Positions 13,708-25,640 of a DNA stretch of 64,000 bases are shown here, piece after piece (positions within the stretch are counted from its first letter, which is position 1; each line of letters starts with the position of its first letter). This stretch comes from Argentina anserina (Eukaryota; Streptophyta; Magnoliopsida; Rosales; Rosaceae). The DNA lies in NCBI RefSeq assembly GCF_933775445.1, contig NC_065873.1, positions 3,782,001 to 3,846,000 of the forward strand, written 5' to 3'. The notes beneath the pieces were generated by a model. The model saw only the letters and a program-made list of their open reading frames with translations. It was not told where the DNA came from and did no database searches. Position numbers and translations under genes: made by a program.

Positions 13708-13716
13708 TATATATAC
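13708..13716 (+). promoter_or_regulatory. Probable TATA box of the CYP707A gene
   Basis: TATATATAC sits 125 bp upstream of the start codon, which would leave a 5' untranslated region of roughly 90 bp containing the GA tract. No other strong TATA motif is closer to the gene. Confidence 0.5.
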
Positions 13717-13774
13717 CCCACCTAATTTCTTCTCATTATTGACATTACCTCCCTTAGCAACCATTGTTTCCAGT

Positions 13775-13775
13775 G

Positions 13776-13807
<32 letters not shown>

Positions 13808-13819
13808 AGAGAGAGAGAG
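13775..13819 (+). repeat. (GA)n tract in the CYP707A 5' leader
   Basis: About 45 bp of nearly uninterrupted GA lies between the probable TATA box and the start codon. Such tracts in plant leaders can bind BPC/GAGA-binding proteins and vary in length between individuals. It also produces spurious Arg-Glu repeat frames. Confidence 0.85.
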
Positions 13820-13832
13820 GTGCTGCATTTTG

Positions 13833-16192
13833 ATGGAGAAAATTGCTTCTCCTTTGATATACATATTCATCTGTCTTTCAACTCTGTTCTTATATCACTG
13901 CATAAGAAAACAAAAGAGAAGATCTAAGCATAAAGCTAAGCTTCCCCCAGGCTCAATGGGCTGGCCTTTCATAGGAGAGACTCTGCAAATGTACTCTATG
14001 GACCCAAACAAATTTTTTGCCAAGAAGCAGAAAAGGTTTCTAATCACTTCATTCACTTGGCAACCTCTGATCCTAGATTTATGTTTCCATCCGGTATTGC
14101 ATGGATTTGATCCTAACTTGTTCTGCTTTACTTGTTCATCAGGTATGGAGAGATATTCAAAACACACATACTTGGATGTCCTTGTGTCATGTTGGCAAGC
14201 CCTGAGGCCACCAAGTTTGTGCTTGTGACTCATGCTCACCTATTCAAGCCCACATACCCGAAAAGCAAGGAGAAGCTGATTGGCCCTTCGGCTTTGTTCT
14301 TCCACCAGGGCGATTACCACAGCAGCCTTAGGAAGCTCATTCAGAGCTCTCTGTCTCCAAACCCCAACACTATGCAGAAACTGGTTCCTGGTATTGAAGC
14401 TTTAGCCATTTCTGCCTTGGAATCATGGGCTGCAGCTGGAACAATCATCAACACCTATCATGAAATGAAGAAGGTACACGAAAATTTGGACCACCATAGT
14501 CGATAAATTACATGAGTTTAAGTAGTCTTTTGCACCCACACGTTTACTAGCTGCCAATGTGTACGCTTATATTGGTTCATCTTGGTTTCGCCACTCATGG
14601 CTCTAAAAGTTATCTGTCCTTTCATTGTCGTCTGCAGTATGTGTTTGATGTCGGCTTTCTTGCGATTTTTGGCCGATTGGATGATACTTACAAAGAGAAG
14701 CTCAAGGAGAACTACCACATGGTAGACAAGGGGTACAATTCTTTTCCAACAAACATACCAGGCACTGCATATAACAAAGCCGTCTTGGTAAGCAACATTT
14801 ACAATAACAATATACGGTTGTATGTGTAGTATATGTTTAATGAATTTTAAGTTGACAATATCATTTGTTTCTTCCACTATCTTAATCATAAAAGGCGAGG
14901 AAAAGGCTTAGTCAGATTCTGAAGCAAATAATTTCTGAGAGAAAGGAAAAGGAAGTAATGCAGAGAGATTTCTTGGGTGTTATGCTGAATTTCAAAAATG
15001 AAAAGGGGCAGAACTTAAGTGAGGATCAAATATCCGACAACATCATTGGAGTACTGTTTGCAGCCCAAGACACTACAGCTAGTGTTCTAACATGGATTCT
15101 GAAGTACCTCCATGACAACCAAAACATTCTTGAAGATGTGAAGGTAAAAATTTCACTAGAAATTTAAGCTTCTATTCCAATTATGTATGTGATAGACTAG
15201 CATAACTATTGCGTATACTAAGCTGTTCTATTTTGCAGGCTGAGCAGGAGGCAATATATGATTCAAATGATGGATGCAAGAGGCCACTGACGTGGGCACA
15301 AATCAGAAATATGCCGCTTACACATAAAGTAAGCAACTCAAGGAACATTCATGTAGTCACAATTAAAAAATCGCAAGACATTAATGATAACAGCTAACCG
15401 CCTGACCGTGTATAATTTTTCAGGTTATATTAGAGAGTTTGAGGATGGCCAGTATCATATCTTTCGCATTTAGGGAAGCTGTGGTAGATGTTGAATACAA
15501 AGGTAAGTACTTGTACTCAATTACGGTGTCGTTTAGGGAAGAATCAAGAGGGCCTATTCCAAAAAAAATGTACCCAGTGCTTATAATGAAAATAAAAATG
15601 ATGCAGGATATCTCATACCAAAGGGCTGGAAGGTCATGCCATTGTTTAGGAACATACATCATAATCCTGAATTCTTCTCTGATCCTCAAAATTTTGATCC
15701 ATCTAGATTTGAGGTAGGTACTGCAATTCTTAGAAACAGAGATTATTTGTTTGAATAAGAAAAGTCTTATCGCTGCCTTAATAGTCAGGTTTTCATATCT
15801 TATTCCTAAATTTTGTTCTTCTGGTTGTGGATGATAGGTTGCTCCAAATCCTTATACTTTCATACCATTTGGAAAAGGAGTACATGCTTGTCCTGGCAAT
15901 GAGCTTGCCAAAATGGAGATGTTCATTTTGATCCACCATCTTGTAACTCATTTTAGGTACAGTACCATCACTATGTGCTACTCAACTTCTAGTTTTTATA
16001 TATTATTATTTCATCGAAAAAGATGAGTATGGAAAGAAAAACTAGAAGGGTCTTAGTTATTTAATTTCTTTTGTTCTTCTTATGGTTTGTGTTTACAGGT
16101 GGGAAGTAGTGGGATCACAAAGTGGGATTCAGTATGGCCCATTTCCTGTTCCTCAGTATGGACTACCAACCAGATTTGTGAAGAACAAGTGA
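13833..16192 (+). CDS. CYP707A: Abscisic acid 8'-hydroxylase, cytochrome P450 family CYP707A
   Basis: The enzyme hydroxylates abscisic acid at C-8', the main step of ABA breakdown, and is an ER-anchored P450. Nine exons join in frame: 13833-14035, 14143-14473, 14638-14787, 14895-15143, 15239-15328, 15424-15502, 15607-15713, 15838-15956 and 16099-16192, giving 473 residues, the usual family length. Visible features are an N-terminal membrane anchor (about residues 5-20) followed by a basic stretch, the proline hinge LPPGSMGWPFIGET, the I-helix oxygen-binding motif AAQDTT (284-289), the K-helix ESLR (345-348), FDPSRFE (about 397-403) and the heme loop PFGKGVHACPG with Cys421. REAVVDVEY and PKGWKVMPLFRNIHH are strongly CYP707A-like. 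The first ATG after the GA tract is used because it starts the anchor. All introns have GT-AG borders. The subfamily member (A1-A4) cannot be decided here. Confidence 0.93.
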
Positions 16193-16687
16193 ATCCCAAA
16201 CAAGATTTCTGGACCACCAGTTAAATATGCCTTCCCCAGCTTATTCTTTTAACCTCCGAAGATGATAAAAGTACCCAATCTTCAACCCTATTGTTTTTCA
16301 GATGGGTTTTTTGTTCTGTGTAAAATTATCCCTAAGAAATAGCGATCTAGTGCGCAACCTTAGATGTTCAAGCAGTAATTTTAGGACTATCCAAGTTGAT
16401 GATTGACGAATTGATGTTTCATGTATGATTTCACATGTAAGGTTATATGATTCTTCTTATCACTATAAGCTATTAAAAAATTTCAGTAACACCTTTGAAA
16501 ATATTGATGTCTGTTGATGCCTACCAATGACTATACTTCAACAAGCAGGACATATTGTTCCATCTTGATCCATAATCTCATAGACAAAAAGGTTTGTTAG
16601 TAAGGTCAAGCACAATATAAAGATTACTTTTACTGCTTATAAGGACATTAAATAACCTAAAAATAAATTAGGAAAAGATGAAAATAC
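16193..16687. other. CYP707A 3' flank
   Basis: This stretch follows the stop codon and probably holds the 3' untranslated region and the spacer between the P450 gene and the minus-strand exon fragments. No other feature was recognised. Confidence 0.4.
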
Positions 16688-17330
16688 CTCAACATCTGCT
16701 CAAAAGGTTTAAGTCTTTCTCCTAGTGAGGCTAACTTTGTTGCAGGGCATTTGCATCTGTGATCACACTGCTTCCCTGATCTCCACTGGAATTTTAGCTC
16801 AGCCTTTGAGTTTGATAGCTTGGCAGTTGTAGAGGATTCATCCAGTAACTTTTTATCCTGAGAAAAGAGAAAATTTAATCTTCACTACCACCTTTTACTA
16901 CAATCTTTCTAATCTATATATGCATAGTATTTGTATTTAGTATGTACTCACGTATGTATGCTCAACAAGGAGAAGTGTTCAACCCATGGTTTACACTAGT
17001 TAAGGAATGGGGGAATTAGTGAAACTAGGCAGTGTTCCCCTGATGGGAACTTGCACATTGCTTTACAAGATGGTCATTAGCTGTGGCCACAAAAGTGCCA
17101 CATGTAGCAAATCTTTTGGCCAATTGAATTACAGATACCATTGATTATCAGAAAGCTTGAATGATTGGTTGTAGGATCATGGCCAGGTAGTGCCCTAGCC
17201 GAGTACAACGTACCTGCTTAATTCGACTACCTAACTGGCTTACACATTCTGAAGCCAGGTTTTTTGACGGTGGCAAGAGTTTGATATTTTGTTTAGTGGA
17301 CAAACTAAACAGCCCTAGTTCTACAGTAGG
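16688..17330 (-). pseudogene. Two exon-like pieces of an unrecognised minus-strand gene
   Basis: On the minus strand, a stretch ending at 17214 (encoding about LLPPSKNLASECVSQLGSR then IKQ) closes with CAG/GTACGT, a good splice donor. About 360 bp further on, TTTTCTCAG is a good acceptor, followed by an open exon (16857-16688) that closes with AG/GTATTT. The two join in frame (phase 0). The second exon encodes about 56 residues, including WRSGKQCDHRCKCPATKL, which has a Cys/His-rich patch. I do not recognise the protein. Upstream exons would lie to the right, where a solo LTR begins at 17960, so the gene may be broken. The left limit of the first piece is uncertain. Confidence 0.35.
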
Positions 17331-17959
17331 GCACTGCCGGCAAGGAATGATCAAGAAGTATTAATGTCTGGAAGATTCTAACCTATTTATACCCTTCAAG
17401 GTTGCAACTTCACTGACCCCAGTTCTGCATGCTTCCAATTCATTACAGAATCAACCAACACCAAATACATGACTGGCATAGTGTATTCAGCAAAGTCTAT
17501 CAAACTCACCAGGACAGCAAAAATTTGTGTTATGTAACTGCCAGAAGGGAAACTGATCGAAAGGCCGAAAAGATCGATGTGTTTAATCACTTTAATGGCT
17601 CTGGTATCAGTCATGCAAAACTACAAAGCATTTCTGTACTACGAGCTAAGCATTAAACGATGATGTAGCACAATGTGAAAGAACAGAATTTCTAATTAAA
17701 ATCAACCATCCACCAGAATAAAACTGTTGTGGTATTGTAAGGTTGAGATTTGACACGACGGCTGGAATGTGCTTATCTATTACAAAGCTTTAGAGTGCCA
17801 GTGGTGGAACAGGGAAAATGACATTGATCATCACATCATTTTCTAACTTCAGAGACGATGGATTCGTCTCACCGTCACTACAAATAATGCAGATATAACA
17901 CCACAATTGTACCAGACATTCACATGGCATCACATCATTCATAAATAGAGACTTATATG
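17331..17959. other. Spacer, no recognised gene
   Basis: Only short frames without recognisable domains. It could hold introns or degraded exons of the minus-strand gene fragment to its left. Confidence 0.35.
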
Positions 17960-18720
17960 TGTAACGACCCAAAATTTCGAGTATAAAAACTCAAAATTTC
18001 AAAGTCGTTAAACACGAAACAATCTCAAAGAAATCGAAATCATTTAAAATGCCACAGCGGATCATCTCTGAGTTCAAAATACAACTCAGTCAAACCGATT
18101 ATTACAAACCAAATTATAATTCAACATTATAACAAATGGAAATGTATAATCTTAACAACAACCTCACAAGATAGTCACACCAAATACTCACACAAATTGG
18201 AGGTAAATAACTTCAAGTCCTCTGAGCGGTCCGTCAATTCCCGCTAATCTACACCTGCGGAGTTATCCACTACACAATCGAATTGGTGCACCGGGATTGT
18301 AAGCACAAACCCGGTAAGCTTTACAGCTCGTATGAGTAAAATGAAAATATAATTCGCATAACAATATATACGAAAATCCACAAATCAAACAAATATAAAT
18401 GCACTCATGAGTCAATGGACGGCCCATCTGGTTGTCCCAAAACATATGAAACGAAGCACTCATGAGAAATTAAGCAACCCTTCTGGTTACCCAAATGCAT
18501 TTATAATACGGGTACTAAAGAACGCTGGTACACATCTGTTACCCCTCTCGTAGTACACCGCCGATATTGGGCAACCACCCGCTACCCAACATCCAAAAAT
18601 ATGAGTACTCATGAGCAGATAACCACCTGTTACCTCACATGCAGTACTCCGGCAGACATACTAGAGCTCTAACTGTATCGTAACTTTCGCCCGGCCAAAG
18701 GCTAGGTTCCGACATGCCAA

Positions 18721-18840
18721 TCACGTACAATAATCACACCTCATATTGTACAAATCAAAATCACGTACAATAATCACACCTCATATTGTACAAATCAAAA
18801 TCACGTACAATAATCACACCTCATACTGTACAAATCAAAA
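18721..18840. repeat. Three 40-bp tandem repeats inside the solo LTR
   Basis: The unit starts TCACGTACAATAATCACACC and is repeated exactly at 18721, 18761 and 18801, with one substitution in the third copy. Related copies at about 19102, 19183 and 19264 are spaced 81 bp apart as part of a larger unit containing GTCCGAAGAC. Each copy holds a short inverted motif, TTGTAC/GTACAA. Confidence 0.9.
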
Positions 18841-20789
18841 TCACATGTTCGATATATAAATCGCGTCATTAAAATGACATAATAACGATAAAATCATAAC
18901 AGTATATTATATAGAAAACTATATATATATATATATATATGTGTGTACATATTTACCATTTATACAATATATATATATATATATATAATCCACTATATCA
19001 TATACATGTCTTATTTCATAAACACGTCCGAAGAAAAAAAACTCATTCGAAGACAAAACTCGTCCGAAGACAAAACGTTTTAACAAACTCCATGTTAAAA
19101 TCACGTACAATAATCTCACATCATATTGTACAAAAATCAAGTCCGAAGACAAATCAACATTTTAACAATCTCCATGTTAAAATCACGTACAATAATCTCA
19201 CTTCATATTGTACAAAAATCAAGTCCGAAGACAAATCAACATTTTAACAAACACCATGTTAAAACCACGTACAATAATCACACCTCATATTGTACAATTT
19301 AAATCACATGCTCAATATAATTCTCGTCATCGAAATGACATATTCACAATGAATTCATAACAGTATATAATATAGCAAACTATATATATAAGTACTTATT
19401 TACCATTTATACAAATATATATATTCCACTATATCATATACATGTCGTATTTCAATATTTAAAACTCTTGCAAAAATCTTGAATTCACCGCAAGGGTAGA
19501 TTCGTAAATATGTGAGATTTTACTCAACTTATCAACTCGAGCGTAATTCCACAATTTCCGAAGATAAATCATTTACTTGATTTATTGATCACCTTGAAAA
19601 GATAAGAAAAGAATTTAGAAACGTTTCGTAAACCTTTAAATGCAGAAACAGTAATAATCTGTTACTCTTCAGCAATTTCTGGTTTTACGAATTTACTGTT
19701 CACCGAGTACTATTCACTGCGTACTATTCATGTATTTACTATTCGTGTATTACTGTACAAATACACATCCCTTACATATTCATGTACGAGTAATACTGTT
19801 TACGTATTTCTGTACGTACGAATACTATTTAAATGTAAATACTGTCTCAGTAAATAATATTTACTGAATTACCCTTCTGAAATTACTTTTTACATTTACT
19901 GAAAGTAATTACATTTACATTTACCGTACGTAAATAAAATTTACATTTACCGTACGTAAATTACTTTTACATTTACCGTACGTAAAAGTAAATTACAAAT
20001 TTACCCTTCGGAACACTGTTCACGCGCCGTCGCACGTGGCGGCGCGTGGGGTACACGCGCCATTCCCCGACCGCGCGTGGGGCCCACATGCCGACACCCA
20101 CCAAGGCGCGTATGACGCCACCGCCGCCCCAAATCTGTCCTCCTTCCTCCCCTCTTCCTTCCCACGGCATCGCACCGTGCCTAGCCACCATAACGCCTCC
20201 ACACGCGCCGCCTAAGGCGGCGGTGTTCATCAATCATCCGATCCCATAAAATCAACCCAAATCCAACAAATTTCAATCCCACAATCACACACAAACATCA
20301 ATCACTTCAATTCTTACCTAGATCGTATGGTGGAGCTCTTGGAACTCGTCGGAGAGGGATGTATCGTCGGTGGAGCTCGATCCCGCAAGGGGGGCTTGCC
20401 TCGGCTCGAGTTGCGTAGTGATAGCTCACCTGCGGCGTCAGAGGAAGGATTGGGGTGTGGATCGTGTGCTCGCATCGGCGGAGGGCTGCTCGAACATCGG
20501 AGGGCTGGAACCCGTCGTGGCTGGGCTCGGTGAGGTTCAACGATACTTCGCGACGACGCTGGAGCTCGTGCCATGCTCGGTGGGACGTTGCGTCGAGCTG
20601 CTGAGCGCTTTGGAGTCGGCGGTGAGGAACACCTCCCTCGGAGGAGGGAGATCGAAGGTGGAAGCCGAGAGAGAGAGAGGGGAGCTCGGGTGAGAGGGAG
20701 AGAGAACGAGAGAGAAGAGAGAGAAAGTGGGAAAGGGAGGCGGGGTGAAGGGTTTCCGAAAATGGAAACCCTAACCCTTCAATTTTTCC

Positions 20790-20798
20790 TTTTATACC
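20790..20798 (-). promoter_or_regulatory. TATA box of the solo LTR
   Basis: On the minus strand the sequence reads GGTATAAAAGG, followed by a likely transcription start region and a GA-rich leader. It supports the minus orientation of the LTR and could still start transcription toward 17960. Confidence 0.5.
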
Positions 20799-21111
20799 CT
20801 TTTTCCAAATCGGAAACTAACTTCCGTCGTTAATAACTTTTACGTACAACGTCCGATTCGAACGCGTGACGCGTCCACGAACTCGTATCGACGAGCTCTA
20901 CGACTTTCGTGAAGGAAGTTTTCACAAACGATCGACGGAGTAAAAGTTGATTTTTACGTCGCGGAAACATAACGTTTTTCTAAATAAACGTTTCGATAAC
21001 GTTTCCGTTTTCGATTTACCGCTTCGCTAAGCAAACAAAATTCGTTTAAATAAATTTCTCAAATTTATGAACTTAAAAAAAATCCAATATTCGCTCTGAA
21101 AAATCGGGACA

Positions 21112-21389
21112 TGATGTAGCTTCTATATGATCAATAGTAGTTAAATAACAACCTTATTGCCTTCCATCAGTTCCATGCATTCATCATAGAAAATGAGACA
21201 ACGATATAACTTACAGTATCAATGACGATTTCACTTAAATAGTGCAATGCATACCACGTGACACGTGCATAGTCCTATAAGATACTTCTAGTAATCTGTA
21301 CATTGCATCAATGCCAATTTCATTAGTCACGATATAAGACCACCAAGACTTATATTATCAATTTACAAGTTACCAACCATCTGTTTGTA
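21112..21389. other. Spacer between the solo LTR and the truncated copia
   Basis: No coding sequence was recognised. A CCACGTGACACGTGCAT motif near 21254-21270 contains two CACGTG/ACGTG cores in non-genic sequence. Confidence 0.4.
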
Positions 21390-24300
21390 TTATGTCATGT
21401 CCACACGTTTTCCCTCTTCATTCTTCATAAGCTTACTTCCCGACACCATTGGATTACGTACGGAGTTTACATCCTCCAAGCCAAAGCTCTCTAAAATCTC
21501 CTGAGCATATTTTTTCTGGCTTAGATATATCCCTTTATCATTTTGCATAATCTCCACTGCAAGGAAGAATTTCATCTTGCCTAAATAAGTCATATCAAAT
21601 TCATGTCTCATTGAAGCTTTAAAAGCTTCAAACATCTCTTCATCACTTCCAGTAAGCACCAAGTCGTCCACGTACAAGCTCACCACCAAGATCTTCCATT
21701 CTCCTTGAGTTTTGACAAACAAAGTATGCTCACTTGAACATCAAACAAACCCTTCCCTCAGGAAATACGACTCAATCTTACTAAATCAAGCTCTTGGTGC
21801 TTGCTTTAAACCGTACAAAGTTTTCTTCAATTTGAATACCTAGTGTTCCTCTTCCTTCTTCTCATAACCAAGAGGCTGCTCTACATACACATATTCCTCT
21901 AAATATCCATGAATAAATGCACTTTTTACATCTAGCTGAAATACACACCATCTCATTTGTGCAGCCATAACTAGAATCATCTAGATCGTATCTCATCTTG
22001 ATTGGTGCAAAAACCTCAGTGCAGTCAATTCCATGTTGTTGTGCATACCCCTTTGCCACAAGTATAGCCTTGTATTTGTCAACTTCACCCTTTTCATTGA
22101 GATTTGTCTTGTATATCCACTTTACTCCAATCTTTCTTGCACCCTTTGGTAAATCAGTTAGTTGTAACGTACCATTTTTTTCTATTGCCGAAATTTCATT
22201 ATCCATGGCTTCTCTCCATTTCTGATTTTTTGAAGCTTCCTCATCGGTATATGGATCTCCAGCCGAAGTATAGAGTACCATATTTTGAGCTTCCTCCTCA
22301 GATAGTCCTTCACCTATAACATAATCCTTAGTCCAATATGGTGGTCTTAGATTTCCAACACCAAGTTAGTTTGGCTCATTGCCTCCAACTGAACTTGATG
22401 AAGAGGGACTGATTGCTCCTGCTTCATTTTGCCTGCTTGCAACTAAACTTGATGAAGAGGGACTAATTGCTCTGGCTGCCTCGTTTTGCTCTTGCTCCCA
22501 ATCTTCATCTTCATTTTCTTCAAACACCTCTTTGGTTGCACTCTCATTATCATCCCACTCAAGGAACACACTTGTAACACTTTCTTTGTTTTTAGCCCAA
22601 TCTCAGCTTTCATTCTCCTCAAAGACCACATCACGGCTAATTATCAGCTTCTTTGTGATTGGATTGTACATTTTGTAGCCCTTGGTTTCTTCACTTACTC
22701 CAAGCAAGACACACTTCGAATTTTTTGGATCTAGCTTTGTTCTCTTTTTGTTTGGAACATGTACATGTCCAATGCAACCAAATAATCGGAAGTACTCAAC
22801 TGAAGGTTTAACTCCACTCCATGCTTCTTCAGGTGTGATATCTTTAACAACCAATGTAGGACTTCTATTTAGCACATGCTCACACCAGTTCACTGCCTCC
22901 GGACAGAATTCTCTAGGAATGTGCTTTTCAAATAACATGCTTCTAACTAAATTCATGATAATTCGGTTCTTCCTCTCAGTAACTCCATTTTGTTATGGAG
23001 TATATGCTGCAGTCAACTGTATTTTGATCTCATTCACACTACAATAATCATTAAACTCTTTAGAAGTAAATTCACCACCTCTATTAGTTTGTAAACAGAA
23101 CAACAATGAACCAGCCTCTTTCTCAACTAGACTTTTAAACTTTTTAAACATACTAAGAGCTTCCGATTTTTCTAACATAAAGTAAACCCAACACTTTCTA
23201 CTGAAATCACCAATGAAAGTGATTAGGTACCTCTTTCCGCTGTTAGATTAAGGATTCATAGGCCCACATATGTCTGAGTGAACAAGTTGCAACTTGAATG
23301 ATGCTCTCCAGTTGCTCTTCTTTGGGATTTTTTCTCTCTGTTGCTTTCCGGCTAAGCAGTCAGTATAGACCTTCGTAGGAGATTTGAGTGATGGCAACCC
23401 TTCAACCATTTTCTTATGGTACAATGTTCTTAAGCCCTTGAAGCTAAGATGAGCAAACCGACTGTGCCATAATTGTGCTTCACTCTCGTCACAAACCTGA
23501 AAACAATTTGATTCCTTTAGGGACAATGTTGCTAGCATAACAAACATCATGTGTGTGGTCATGTTTGTCTCCATAATGAGGCCTTTAGTCGGGTGAAATA
23601 GCTTGCATGCATTGTTCTGAATGAGTATTGCTAGGTCTTTCTCTTGTAATTGACCTATACTCAACAAGTTGTTCTTCAACTCAGGGATGTAATAAACTCC
23701 ACCAATCTGCCGCATTACTCTAGTTATATTCAGCTTCACACAACCCTTTCCCATTACCATCATTCTCAAATTGTTGCCTAGCTTAACTGTGTGTCTGAAC
23801 CCTTCATCTAACTCAATAAACTACAACTTATTCCCACTCATATGATTACTGTAACCAGAGTCTAAAAACCATACCTCCTCTCTGGTGGATTTATGAACCT
23901 CCACGTGTGCCATAAGCAACATCTCATCTTCCTCATCCAATTCCAGATAGTTGACAACCTTTTCCCAACTAAGACACTCATAGGAGAAATGCCCCAATTT
24001 GTGACACCCATAGCACTCAATGATGGCTTTGTTGAAGGGTTGTCTTCCCCTGCCTCTACCTCTGCCTCTGAAGCCTCTACGACCTCTACCTCTAAAGCCT
24101 CCACGACCTCTACCTCTGAAGCCAAATCTATCATCCTCCCTTGCTCCAGACCATTCTCAATTGGAAACCTTGAGAGCTTGCTCATCCTCTCTATACCCTT
24201 TCATTCTTTGCTCGTACACAAGCAAACTGCTCTGAAGTTCATCGATAGACAATGTGGCAACGTTATTTGATTCCTCAATGGATCATATAACATAATCAAA

Positions 24301-24805
24301 CTTTGTCGTAGCAAGGGTTCTTCCAAAGTAATCATTGACACTTTCACCTTCTTTCATTCCAAGGAGCTCAAATTCCCTTCGTGATGCCTGTAGTTGAGCC
24401 CGCTTCACCTTGTAGATCCTTGGTACTTCAGCCGCATGGAGTCCCATATGCTTTTTGCAGACTTTGTGTTCAAGATTATCTCCATAATGGAACGATCAAT
24501 GGCTATGAACAAGTAACTTTTAACTTTAAGATCATTCAGTTTATGCTCTTCTACTTGCTTCTTTGATCTTCTATTTGTTTTTGTTGCATTTCAGTTTGTT
24601 GTGATGGTTGTGTCGTCTCCACAGTTGCCAAGTAGATTCTTGCGACTTCTGCAACCTGTTCAACCCCTTGAATCTCTTGTACACCATGCTCAATCAGCCC
24701 CCAGCACTGCTTTGATCTGATGAAATTCTCCATTGTCATCGCCCAGTGATTATAGTGTTGACCATCAAACTTGGGAATTGCTAGATGATGATCATCATCT
24801 GCCAT
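21390..24805 (-). pseudogene. Ty1/copia gag-pol, decayed and 3'-truncated
   Basis: Read on the minus strand, the order is gag start (MADDDHHLAIPKFDGQHYNHW, UBN2-type), an RG-rich stretch, the zinc knuckle CYGCHKLGHFSYEC (about 24016-23975), the protease core WFLDSG, the GAG-pre-integrase region, the integrase (SDICGPMNP, TNRGGEFTSKEFNDYC) and reverse transcriptase pieces, including GVKWIYKTNLNEKGEVDKYK and the active site LYVDDLV. Several stops and frameshifts break the reading frame, so no polyprotein can be made. The RNase H domain and 3' LTR are missing: coding similarity stops at 21390. Gag-integrase-RT order identifies the copia superfamily. A primer binding site and a 5' LTR lie on its upstream side. 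Confidence 0.85.
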
Positions 24806-24905
24806 TGCTACGATCTCAACTTCTTCGTTCTTTTCACTCTCTCAATTTTCTACCACAAGAACACTGTAGGTTCTTTCACTCTCTTGATCAGGCCCTAATG
24901 AAGGG

Positions 24906-24917
24906 GCTCTGATACCA
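24906..24917 (-). promoter_or_regulatory. Primer binding site of the truncated copia
   Basis: On the minus strand this reads TGGTATCAGAGC, the complement of the 3' end of plant initiator methionine tRNA. It lies three bases inside the 5' LTR, as expected for a copia element. Confidence 0.85.
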
Positions 24918-24920
24918 CTT

Positions 24921-25181
24921 TGTTAAACTCAGAAAGACTAAAAGCACTAAAACTCTCTGAATGGGAGAATGGAATTGTATTATTGAATGATGAAAAACAG
25001 GCTTATATATCAAACCTTTACAACTGGAAACAAAACATGAACAACCCACGTTTACCACTCCTAGAAACGTGGTTTAATGAACAAGGAATAAATCAAACCT
25101 AATCTCTTAATCCTAAAAACCAAGATTTATTTAACAGAAGACAGTAAATTAAATTAGTTCCATCAGATGACAACTCAAACA
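24921..25181 (-). mobile_element. 5' LTR of the truncated copia (outer limit uncertain)
   Basis: The LTR begins on the + strand with TG at 24921, just outside the primer binding site. With no partner LTR the outer end cannot be fixed; CA at 25180-25181 (minus start TGTTTGAGTTG) is the best candidate. A TATATAAG-like motif on the minus strand near 25003-25010 fits an LTR promoter. Confidence 0.5.
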
Positions 25182-25229
25182 ATTTATGTGTTAATGACAC
25201 GCTAAAGAAGGAAAAAGTCATGCAATTTT

Positions 25230-25640
25230 TTCAGTTTTGGTTGTCATGAACAATCTAGATTCAGGTAATCTGCTTTTGACTCATCAGATCAGAAATCGAA
25301 GGGGTTCCTTTGGAAGTGTTACCTGGAATTAGATTCCAAGAGAAGTGAATGTAGCTTCACTTGCCGATGGGATTGTGGATCCGTTGAGATGGGCTTCGCA
25401 GCCACCACTTTCTCTTGTTCCTATTCTTCGCAACGATGGGCTGCCATGTCCCCATGTCGTTTGAGTTACTCGCCCGGTCTACTTCTGGCCGGAGCTTGAT
25501 TTTTTGTGAGGAAGCTGTTGTTTTTTTATCTCTTTCTGGCCGGGATAGTCGATTGGCTTTCTTTTCTGTATGTTTGGCCTTGTTGCCTTTTGGGTTCTTC
25601 CCTCAATGAAAGTTTATTTCATCACCAAAAAATTATCAAC
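25230..25640 (+). mobile_element. 5'-truncated LINE (non-LTR retrotransposon) tail
   Basis: The + strand encodes a degraded C-terminus typical of plant L1 RNase H regions (REVNVASLADGIVDP, then LVPILRNDGLPCPHV), with stop codons. A 3' untranslated part follows, ending TTTATTTCATCACC and a short A run. Loss of the 5' end with retention of the 3' tail is the usual outcome of target-primed reverse transcription. No target duplication was identified. Confidence 0.55.

Larger units (their letters stand above)
17960..21111 (-). mobile_element. Long solo LTR (about 3.15 kb), probably gypsy-type
   Basis: Read on the minus strand, the unit begins TGTCCCGATTTTTCAGAG at 21111 and ends TTTTGGGTCGTTACA at 17960, the TG...CA ends and GGGTCGT/CCCGA pair of many plant gypsy LTRs. 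It contains a TATA box (20790-20798 minus), a GA-rich leader (about 20670-20740), a GC-rich block (20020-20230) and internal tandem repeats. No polymerase or gag frame is present and no second LTR lies nearby, so it reads as a solo LTR left by recombination. The 5-bp flanks (ATATG and TGATG) do not match well, so an old or truncated copy is possible. Confidence 0.6.

Noticed and set aside
18721..18840. Regular 40-bp repeats, as in a CRISPR array
   Set aside because: The units are contiguous with no unique spacers, and the DNA is plant nuclear; this is an ordinary tandem repeat in an LTR.
20020..20833. Overlapping Pro/Arg/Glu-rich frames on both strands
   Set aside because: They sit in the GC-rich and GA-rich parts of the solo LTR; open frames on both strands here reflect composition, not coding.
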